Shown here: in pieces, positions 1 to 4,458 of the stretch | Position numbering within the stretch: the stretch's first letter is position 1 | Layout: the number at the start of each line of letters is the position of its first letter | Assembly: GCA_021781285.1 (NCBI GenBank) | Contig: JAJXXD010000020.1 | Coordinates: 1-5,388, forward strand | Direction: 5' to 3' | DNA from: a bacterium | GTDB taxonomy: Bacteria > SZUA-79 > Acidulodesulfobacterales > Acidulodesulfobacteraceae | Length of the DNA stretch: 5,388 bases | Notes under the pieces: generated by a model | The model's database searches: none | The model's input: the letters and a program-made list of their open reading frames with translations, nothing else | Told to the model about the DNA's origin: nothing | Translations under genes and position numbers: made by a program

Positions 1-65
1 ATACTAAATCGGATATAGATAAAACCGTGTCTATTATTTCGGATGCATTAAATAAGATATTTTAA
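1..65 (+). CDS. 3' end of a gene, possibly a cysteine desulfurase-like class V aminotransferase (partial)
   Basis: An open frame enters from the left edge and stops at TAA 63-65, giving about 20 visible residues that end DIDKTVSIISDALNKIF. A short 'T-x-x-[DE]-ID-x-x-[VL]' stretch followed by an amphipathic helix is how many NifS/IscS-like cysteine desulfurases end, and this is the only ground for the suggestion. No catalytic residue is in view. The gene converges on the DUF190 gene, whose stop codon lies only 24 bp away, and no terminator hairpin is visible between them. The assignment is weak; any other protein with a helical C-terminus would look the same. Confidence 0.4.
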   Translation, partial: TKSDIDKTVSIISDALNKIF

Positions 66-89
66 CTTCCTCTGAGTTTTCCAAATTTT

Positions 90-422
90 TTAACCGTGGC
101 GGTATCTGATCACCCTAGCTTTTTCAAGGGTAATCATTCCGTCTTTCATGATTTCGTCAAGAAATGGAAGCAAAGAATTAAGTTTTTCTTCCGTATCCAC
201 GATCTCTACGACAACAGGCATGTCTTCCGATAACGCCAGCAGTTTAGCAGTATGTATCCTGCTGTGAGCGCCAAAACCCATTATGCCCCGTATAACGGTT
301 GCCCCCGCAAGGTTAAGTTCGCGTGCCTTGATAACAATCTGTTCATACAGCGCTTTGCCTTTATATTTATCGGATTCGCCTATGAATATTCTTAAAAGCA
401 TGCCTTCTTCAGGAAGATTCAT
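90..422 (-). CDS. DUF190 family protein (PII-like small protein paired with FluC)
   Basis: This 110-aa protein matches the DUF190 family, which has a ferredoxin-like fold related to PII signalling proteins. Seen in the sequence: the start of the core strand (LRIFIGESDKYKGKALYE, about residues 10-26), the signature G-I-M-G-F-G-x-H-S-R-I-H-T at 46-58, and L-S-E-D-M-P-V-V-V-E-I-V-D at 64-76. Length is normal for the family. The start ATG (422-420) shares one base with the crcB stop in a TAATG junction and has a purine-rich AAAGGGG just upstream, so translation is probably coupled to crcB. Met8 is an alternative start that would still keep the core domain. DUF190 genes are often found beside crcB, which suggests, without proof, a role in fluoride response or channel regulation. 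The biochemical function is unknown. Confidence 0.9.
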   Translation of the reverse strand: MNLPEEGMLLRIFIGESDKYKGKALYEQIVIKARELNLAGATVIRGIMGFGAHSRIHTAKLLALSEDMPVVVEIVDTEEKLNSLLPFLDEIMKDGMITLEKARVIRYRHG

Positions 423-817
423 TATACCGCCCCTTTTATATTTGTTATAAGAAGTTTAGCAATTATAAAACCGATAAAAACCAGAGCTATACCTAAAATA
501 TTAGAAGCAAGAATATTAATCAAAGCAATTTTATATTCTCCGTTCCTAATGAGATTAAAACTCTCTAATGCGTAAGTGGAAAAAGTCGTATAACCGCCCA
601 GTACGCCGATAAATATCGGCGCTCTGAACGGCGAAGGTATATTCGATTCCTCAAAAAGTCCCCATAAAAAACCTACCGTAAATGCGCCTGAAAGATTTAC
701 TATCATGATGCCGGCAGGAAAAGCGCCGCCGTAAAACCTATCGCCTATTATTGAAACGGCATAGCGCAAGAGCGTTCCCGCGGCTCCCCCTAAAGCTATA
801 AACAGCAGTTTAATCAT
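422..817 (-). CDS. crcB: Fluoride-specific ion channel FluC/CrcB
   Basis: FluC proteins form antiparallel dimeric fluoride channels in the inner membrane that let toxic F- leave the cytoplasm. Numbered from ATG 817, the protein has 131 residues and four hydrophobic segments (about 3-25, 33-55, 66-90, 97-125). It carries the family signatures: GGxxGTLLRY at 10-19 with Arg18, V-N-L-S-G at 40-44 with the pore Asn41, and G-G-Y-T-T-F-S-T-Y at 74-82 with Phe79 and Tyr82 in the fluoride-track 'Phe box' positions (Tyr in the second place is a common variant). A longer reading from GTG 832 adds five residues. The ATG is preferred because it gives the usual family length; neither start has a clear Shine-Dalgarno. 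The ATG lies within the last codons of the upstream ATPase remnant, so translation may be coupled to that reading frame. No fluoride riboswitch is visible upstream. Confidence 0.93.
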   Translation of the reverse strand: MIKLLFIALGGAAGTLLRYAVSIIGDRFYGGAFPAGIMIVNLSGAFTVGFLWGLFEESNIPSPFRAPIFIGVLGGYTTFSTYALESFNLIRNGEYKIALINILASNILGIALVFIGFIIAKLLITNIKGAV

Positions 818-989
818 AAGAGGCAAGCCCACTTGTATTTATTGTGTAATAGTTATCGGCAATATATAAAGACATGGTAGTTTTGCCCGCCTGACGAGGA
901 CCGCCTACGAAAACCATTTTTTCTTTCAGGTCGTTAAGTATGTCTTCAGTTAAGCATCTTTCTTTTATAGCAATGTCGTTTTTCGCCAT
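810..989 (-). pseudogene. Truncated N-terminus of an AAA_14/DUF4143-type P-loop ATPase
   Basis: A 59-codon frame runs from ATG 989 to TAA 810. Residues 25-38 read MVFVGGPRQAGKTT, a Walker A motif in the GPRQxGKTT form typical of AAA_14/DUF4143 ATPases, and the preceding helix (ERCLTEDILNDLKEK) also fits that N-terminus. These proteins are normally some 370-400 residues with a Walker B and a C-terminal DUF4143 domain. Here the resemblance ends near residue 50 and the frame closes inside the crcB start, so nearly all of the ATPase is missing. An AGGA about 10 bases before the ATG suggests it may still be translated. Its last 8 bases overlap crcB from ATG 817, so the remnant could now act as a coupling leader for crcB. 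Loss by deletion is the simplest explanation; the family call rests on motif recognition only. Confidence 0.7.
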
Positions 990-1007
990 AAATATATCAT
1001 CCTACTT

Positions 1008-1027
1008 TTTTTGACTTAAGTCAAAAA
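1008..1027. promoter_or_regulatory. 20-bp perfect palindrome with FNR/CRP-like half sites
   Basis: The core TTGACTTAAGTCAA (1011-1024) is a perfect 14-bp palindrome, extended to 20 bp by T and A runs. Its TTGAC-N4-GTCAA layout matches the general spacing of CRP/FNR-superfamily operators (FNR itself uses TTGAT-N4-ATCAA). It lies 19-38 bp upstream of the ATPase remnant's ATG, where a regulator could control the minus-strand operon, and just left of the first Pho-box array. The TTGACT arms could also serve as -35 elements, but I see no well-spaced -10 on either strand. The palindrome is certain; the role is inferred. Confidence 0.45.
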
Positions 1028-1051
1028 TTTTATAATTAAATAATATATCAT

Positions 1052-1105
1052 GTTACGAAAATTTAACATAAACGTCATAAAATTTTAACATTGATAATTT
1101 ATAAT
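1052..1105 (+). promoter_or_regulatory. Pho-box promoter 1: four 11-bp-spaced hexamers plus -10
   Basis: Hexamers GTTACG (1052), TTAACA (1063), GTCATA (1074) and TTAACA (1085) start at exact 11-bp intervals, the helical spacing of PhoB/PhoP direct-repeat sites (E. coli TGTCATA repeats, Bacillus TTAACA repeats). A perfect TATAAT lies at 1100-1105, 9 bp after the last hexamer, and no conventional -35 is needed, as in PhoB-activated promoters where the box replaces it. Transcription would start near 1112, leaving a leader of about 100 nt before the 1214 gene. Control by phosphate starvation is inferred from the motif. Confidence 0.75.
1053..1082 (+). repeat. 30-bp exact repeat, copy 1
   Basis: These 30 bases are identical to 4027-4056 (ttacgaaaat at the left end, cgtcataaaa at the right). 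The repeat covers most of Pho hexamers 1-3 of the first array. Flanking bases differ at once on both sides, and both copies lie about 105-130 bp upstream of the two paralogous Cys-rich genes, so it is best read as a conserved operator and not as part of a mobile element. Confidence 0.9.
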
Positions 1106-1129
1106 AATAATTATCATTAGTTGGATTCA

Positions 1130-1177
1130 CAGATTTTGTATTGCAATCTGCCGTGCAGCCGGAATATTGCGGCGGCT
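1130..1177 (+). other. Structured 5' leader of the 1214 gene
   Basis: The predicted leader holds two short potential hairpins: CAGATT/AATCTG (1130-1135 with 1145-1150) and AGCCG/CGGCT (1157-1161 with 1173-1177). The second lies in a GC-rich patch that stands out from the AT-rich surroundings. There is no U-tract, so it does not look like a terminator, and I recognise no known riboswitch class. Confidence 0.25.
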
Positions 1178-1213
1178 AATAACCGTAAACTATAAAAAGA
1201 GAAGGAACATAAA

Positions 1214-1459
1214 ATGAAAAATACGGCATTTAAACGCGGAATAATCTCAAAAGACTATGATAATACCTACGCGATAAATTTCAAAAAATTACTTTCGCCA
1301 AAAATTTGCGCGATTAATATTGAATGCGGCTGCGGCGAAACTAATTTTGACGTTTTTATAACTCATAATGCGGATTTCGGGAGAATTTACGACAGGTTTG
1401 AAAAAAAATGCGTTTTTTGCGGACAAGATATTCGGGTCGAGTTTAATTTTAATATTTAA
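1214..1459 (+). CDS. Small Cys-rich (putative zinc-ribbon) protein, paralogue A
   Basis: I do not recognise a named family for this 81-aa protein. It has five cysteines, spaced C32-x5-C38-x-C40 and C66-x2-C69-G. The paired knuckles separated by a strand and a helix (around residues 54-65) suggest a zinc-ribbon-like metal site; the C-terminal VEFNFN looks like a closing strand. There is no signal peptide or membrane segment, so it is probably cytoplasmic. ATG 1214 is preceded by AAGGA (1202-1206), 7 bases away. It is clearly paralogous to the 4161 protein: about 25 of 52 aligned residues are identical over the C-terminal core, including NFDV, YDRF, KKC, FNF and all five Cys, and both begin M-x-N-x-A-F. 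Its promoter carries a four-hexamer Pho box. A role in phosphate starvation is inferred from that; DNA, RNA or protein binding are equally open. Confidence 0.8.
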   Translation: MKNTAFKRGIISKDYDNTYAINFKKLLSPKICAINIECGCGETNFDVFITHNADFGRIYDRFEKKCVFCGQDIRVEFNFNI

Positions 1460-1565
1460 CGTATCGTTTATTAAAGATAGAATGAAATTTATTCCTGAGA
1501 TTGCGAACCAATAAAGTATTCGAGGATTTAAAATAAGAAGAAATAATTCTAACGCAGAACCGTCC

Positions 1566-1620
1566 GTAACACAAATTTAACGCAATCTTAACGCAATTGT
1601 AATATTTAATATGTTAAGAT
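1566..1620 (+). promoter_or_regulatory. Pho-box promoter 2: four 11-bp-spaced hexamers plus weak -10
   Basis: GTAACA (1566), TTAACG (1577), TTAACG (1588) and GTAATA (1599) again start every 11 bp; the middle two units share the 10-mer TTAACGCAAT. A -10-like TAAGAT lies at 1615-1620, 10 bp after the last hexamer, and is a poorer match to TATAAT than in the other two promoters, which suggests stronger dependence on an activator. The site follows the 1214 gene by about 105 bp and precedes the terminator-like hairpin and the GGDEF-EAL gene. Between 1460 and 1565 I see no gene and no clear terminator. Confidence 0.7.
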
Positions 1621-1626
1621 TTTAAT

Positions 1627-1698
1627 AATACTGTAAGCAAGATCCTTTACTTCTATTTAACTTTCGGGGTTAATAATAAAATTAATCCCGAAAGTTTT
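1627..1698 (+). ncRNA. Candidate short Pho-controlled RNA or attenuated leader
   Basis: If transcription starts about 7 bp after the -10 at 1615-1620 and stops at the hairpin ending in TTTT at 1698, the product is an RNA of roughly 70 nt with an AU-rich 5' part and one long 3' stem. No open frame of note lies in it. It could be an independent small RNA or the terminated form of the GGDEF-EAL leader. Both ends are predictions. Confidence 0.3.
1659..1698 (+). terminator. Long hairpin with short U-tract (terminator or attenuator)
   Basis: Arms 1659-1674 and 1681-1696 pair over 16 bp (ACTTTCGGG with CCCGAAAGT, one G-U pair, then AT pairs) around a 6-base AATAAA loop, and the stem ends in TTTTA. 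This is a rho-independent terminator shape on the plus strand; the minus-strand side lacks a U-tract. Only four U residues follow, so read-through is plausible. It lies between the Pho-box promoter and the GGDEF-EAL start at 1724, with no room for another promoter in the 25 bp after it, so transcription of that gene must pass through it. Confidence 0.65.
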
Positions 1699-1723
1699 AC
1701 CAGATGATTTTAATCCTTATTTT

Positions 1724-4021
1724 ATGTTTCGAGATTCCCAAAATTTTAATATAGACATTATTAAGAACCCTCTAAAATTATCTAAAAAATTACCGGTTTG
1801 CAAGAATTTAGTTTTCAGGGCGGTTATTTACGGTTTAATTTTTTCGGGGGTTTTTACGGCGGTTCTGTTTTATATGCAGAGCAGAGGGATAAGCGTAAGC
1901 GACCTTGTTTATGTGCTATTCGTTATAATTCTCCCCCTTTTTATAGGATTATTGCTGTCATTTCTCATTTCCCATTCCATTAAAGACGACATCGAAGATG
2001 TTTTTTCGATAATAGACGAAATAACCTCGATAAAAAATATAAGCGAAATTAAAAACAGTATCGTCTCCAGAAAATACTATAATCAGGAAGTGAGCGACCT
2101 GCATTACGGCGTAGAAAAACTATTGTCTAAAATACAAGAGATGACGGTCGATAAAAATATTTTCGAATTCGAAATAAATCTGCTTGAAAAATTTATTATC
2201 ACGTCAGACCTTGTTTTAAACTGGAAAAACAGCGTTTTTTATATTTTAAGGGAGTTCAATAAAGCGATAAACGTATATAACATATTTACAGTTTTCGTTA
2301 ATGAATCAGTTCTTGAAATTAATGTTTTCTGGAACGACCCGCCGTCCGAAGAGGCAAAAGAATCGTTCAATATATTAATAAAAAAAAGAATAATCGAAGA
2401 TGACGAAAAATTTAAAGAATATGCGCAGAATCTTGAGCAGATAGTTATTACGCACGAGGCTTCCGTTTGCGATGCGGGCATTGCCGGTTCCGAATACGGT
2501 TCCGCGAGAATTATAGATATAGGTGATTGCTGTCCGCTGGATAACCTTTGCGGCGGCTTATCGCTTCAGACCAAGAAAATTATGCTTAATGCGCCGGAGG
2601 TTAACGGAATAGTCGGAATAGGCATCCAGTCAGGCGGTCAAAATTCAGCAAAGATGTTAGTTATTAACGCCATACTGACGTCGTTGATAAACGTCATAGG
2701 CTCCGCAAAAGCTATATATAAATACACTCAAGACCTCGAATTTTACGCAACCAGGGACGGGCTTACGGAGTTATACAACCAGAGGGTGTTTCGGGAGTTT
2801 TTAAGCAACGCCGTCCACAGGGCAAAAAGAAATAACGGTATTTTTGCATTCGTTCTTATCGATTTGGATAATTTTAAATCTGTTAACGACAATTACGGGC
2901 ATAAAATGGGAGATAAGATTTTACAAGGTGTTGCAGAAATTTTGTCTGAAAATAAAAGAGGCGAAGATGTTCTTGCAAGATACGGCGGCGACGAATTCGT
3001 TATGATTCTTCAGGATGCTTCCGAAGAAGACGCTTACAGGATTATGGAAAGAATAAGGCAAAAAATCCTTTCTTTTGGGCTAATAGATACTTTTTCCGGC
3101 GATAACGTACAAATTACCGCTTCCATCGGTATATCCGTTTTTCCTAAATCCGCTTCTAACGAAGACGACTTGTTTATACTTGCCGATAACATGATGTACA
3201 AAGCAAAAATGTCCGGAAAGAACGCCGTTCACATTTTTCTCGAAGATGATTTTAAACTGGTTTTGAAAGAAATTAACGAAAAAAAGAATATAATTATGAA
3301 CGCTATTCAAAACGACCTTATATTGCCTTATTTTCAACCGATAAAAAGCCTTAACGACAACGAAGAAGCACAAAGTAATTTATGCTTTAGCGAACTTCTC
3401 ATGAGGATAAACATAGACGGAAATATAATTACGGCAGGGGAATTTATAGAAACCGCCGAAAATATGGGCGTCGCTTACAAGATGGACTTATTGCTTATAG
3501 AAAAAGCTTTTAAAAAAATTAGCGATGAAAATTACGGCGGGTCTATTTTTATCAATATATCGCCTAAATCAGTGATAATTTCCGATTATGTAAATTCCGT
3601 TAAAGGTTGCGCTTTAAAATACGGCATAAATCCACGAAATATCGTGCTTGAAATAACAGAAAGAGATACGGTTAAAAATATATCGCTTCTCGAAAAATTC
3701 GTTTCCAATCTCAAATTCGAAGGTTTCAGGTTTGCCATAGACGATTTCGGTTCAGGCTATAATTCGTTCTTATACTTAAAATATCTGCCGGTCGATTTTA
3801 TTAAAATAGACGGCGAATTCTCGAGAGGCATAGTTAAGGGCGGAATAATGGATAGGGCGGTAATTATGAGCCTCGTAACCATAGCAAGGGAGCTAAAAAT
3901 TAAAACTATAGCCGAATACGTAGAATCTGCCGAAAATATGGAAGCGGTAAAGGGATTAGGCGTGGATTATGCGCAGGGATTCTACGTAGGGCGTCCTTCG
4001 GGCGACTTGCCTAAATATTAA
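1724..4021 (+). CDS. Membrane-bound dual GGDEF-EAL c-di-GMP enzyme with a Cys-containing sensor region
   Basis: A 765-aa protein predicted to make and/or degrade cyclic di-GMP at the inner membrane. Two membrane segments (about 30-51 and 61-84) with a very short loop are followed by a linker and coiled coil (about 85-155), then a divergent region, perhaps GAF-like (about 150-335), with Cys249, Cys269, Cys270 and Cys276. The GGDEF domain (about 338-495) has D345GLTELYN, metal-site Asp380, an intact G421GDEF and the inhibitory I-site R412GED, so cyclase activity with product feedback is expected. The EAL domain (about 530-762) has E557LL in place of EAL but keeps the catalytic set: Glu557, Asn611, Glu643, Asp673-Asp674, Lys694, Glu731 and Gln751. 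Both activities are therefore plausible. ATG 1724 is the only usable start (stop at 1658, no other in-frame ATG/GTG/TTG) yet it lacks a Shine-Dalgarno, so translation may be weak or regulated. Upstream lie a Pho-box promoter and a terminator-like hairpin. Confidence 0.93.
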   Translation: MFRDSQNFNIDIIKNPLKLSKKLPVCKNLVFRAVIYGLIFSGVFTAVLFYMQSRGISVSDLVYVLFVIILPLFIGLLLSFLISHSIKDDIEDVFSIIDEITSIKNISEIKNSIVSRKYYNQEVSDLHYGVEKLLSKIQEMTVDKNIFEFEINLLEKFIITSDLVLNWKNSVFYILREFNKAINVYNIFTVFVNESVLEINVFWNDPPSEEAKESFNILIKKRIIEDDEKFKEYAQNLEQIVITHEASVCDAGIAGSEYGSARIIDIGDCCPLDNLCGGLSLQTKKIMLNAPEVNGIVGIGIQSGGQNSAKMLVINAILTSLINVIGSAKAIYKYTQDLEFYATRDGLTELYNQRVFREFLSNAVHRAKRNNGIFAFVLIDLDNFKSVNDNYGHKMGDKILQGVAEILSENKRGEDVLARYGGDEFVMILQDASEEDAYRIMERIRQKILSFGLIDTFSGDNVQITASIGISVFPKSASNEDDLFILADNMMYKAKMSGKNAVHIFLEDDFKLVLKEINEKKNIIMNAIQNDLILPYFQPIKSLNDNEEAQSNLCFSELLMRINIDGNIITAGEFIETAENMGVAYKMDLLLIEKAFKKISDENYGGSIFINISPKSVIISDYVNSVKGCALKYGINPRNIVLEITERDTVKNISLLEKFVSNLKFEGFRFAIDDFGSGYNSFLYLKYLPVDFIKIDGEFSRGIVKGGIMDRAVIMSLVTIARELKIKTIAEYVESAENMEAVKGLGVDYAQGFYVGRPSGDLPKY

Positions 4022-4025
4022 TAAT

Positions 4026-4079
4026 ATTACGAAAATTTAACATAAACGTCATAAAACCGTAATATTAGTTTGATAGAAT
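4026..4079 (+). promoter_or_regulatory. Pho-box promoter 3: four 11-bp-spaced hexamers plus -10
   Basis: ATTACG (4026), TTAACA (4037), GTCATA (4048) and GTAATA (4059) start every 11 bp, with TAGAAT at 4074-4079 exactly 9 bp after the last hexamer, the same geometry as promoter 1. The array begins only 4 bp after the stop codon of the GGDEF-EAL gene. No terminator separates them, so read-through from that gene may add to expression. The predicted start near 4086 leaves a leader of about 75 nt before the 4161 gene; the downstream unit also includes the MFS transporter. Confidence 0.75.
4027..4056 (+). repeat. 30-bp exact repeat, copy 2
   Basis: Identical to 1053-1082 over 30 bases, covering most of Pho hexamers 1-3 of the third array. 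The sequences diverge immediately outside it, including the fourth hexamer (GTAATA here, TTAACA in copy 1). Confidence 0.9.
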
Positions 4080-4095
4080 GGATGTTAATAATAAA

Positions 4096-4127
4096 TAAGA
4101 CGGTTTGACTATTTTGTAATCGTCTTA
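4096..4127 (+). other. Leader inverted repeat before the 4161 gene
   Basis: TAAGACG (4096-4102) and CGTCTTA (4121-4127) are perfect 7-bp complements around an 18-base loop. It would form a modest stem in the mRNA leader, 18 bases before the AAGGAGG ribosome-binding site. It has no U-tract. Function unknown and pairing may be fortuitous. Confidence 0.25.
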
Positions 4128-4160
4128 AGCCGGTTTAAAGAAATAAGGAGGGCGGTATAA

Positions 4161-4430
4161 ATGGAAAATCCTGCATTTTTTGATAATTTAGTGAAAAGCG
4201 CAAGCCAGAACGCTGTTTTAATGAGGTCAAAATTTCTTAATATTATCAAGAGGCAGATAAAATTCTGTCCATCTAAACGCTGTGTTATGAACGTCAAATG
4301 CAAATGCGATGAAAACAATTTCGACGTTCTCGTTACGGAGGAAGACATAGAAAAAGTTTACGATAGGTTTGCCAAAAAATGCCCTGCTTGCGGCGAAACT
4401 ATTAAAATTACTTTTAATTTTAAGAGTTAA
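4161..4430 (+). CDS. Small Cys-rich (putative zinc-ribbon) protein, paralogue B
   Basis: An 89-aa paralogue of the 1214 protein. Cysteines fall at 36, 41, 47, 49, 74 and 77; the last five match the other copy's C-x5-C-x-C and C-x2-C-G pattern, and here the second knuckle is the classic zinc-ribbon CPACG. An acidic-basic helix (DIEKVYDRFAKK, 62-73) separates the knuckles and a strand (IKITFNF) closes the protein. Cys36 is unique to this copy. The N-terminal 30 residues are longer and rich in basic residues but share the M-x-N-x-A-F start. A strong AAGGAGG (4145-4151) lies 9 bases before the ATG. The gene is first in a Pho-box-led unit and is followed 28 bp later by a putative phosphate transporter, so it is probably co-transcribed with it. 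I recognise no named family; a metal-binding regulatory or accessory role is inference. Confidence 0.85.
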   Translation: MENPAFFDNLVKSASQNAVLMRSKFLNIIKRQIKFCPSKRCVMNVKCKCDENNFDVLVTEEDIEKVYDRFAKKCPACGETIKITFNFKS

Positions 4431-4458
4431 ATGCGGCTAATTTAAAGGAGATTTATTT

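Noticed and set aside
833..1010. Fluoride riboswitch upstream of crcB
   Set aside because: Searched the minus strand for the conserved GATGG and CTCC-type elements and a pseudoknot; none found, and the region is filled by the ATPase remnant.
1566..1604. CRISPR-like or iteron array
   Set aside because: The 11-bp period with six conserved bases is far too short for CRISPR repeats, and the downstream -10 fits a Pho box better than replication iterons.
1704..1751. Short frame from ATG 1704 overlapping the GGDEF-EAL start, as a possible leader peptide
   Set aside because: Only 15 low-complexity codons, no ribosome-binding site, and no sign of coding selection.
1798..1983. 61-codon plus-strand frame inside the GGDEF-EAL gene
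   Set aside because: Out-of-frame shadow of the membrane segments of the real gene; no ribosome-binding site or recognisable motif.
2239..2481. 80-codon minus-strand frame
   Set aside because: Antisense shadow of the GGDEF-EAL gene with low-complexity composition.
3080..3373. 97-codon minus-strand frame
   Set aside because: Antisense to the GGDEF-EAL domain linker; no motif and no upstream signals.
1053..4056. 30-bp repeats as ends of a mobile element or recombination sites
   Set aside because: Both copies are direct, lie inside promoter arrays with 11-bp phasing, and enclose no transposase or integrase; operator function explains them better.
4109..4348. 79-codon minus-strand frame
   Set aside because: Antisense to the Cys-rich gene at 4161, which has a strong ribosome-binding site and a paralogue.
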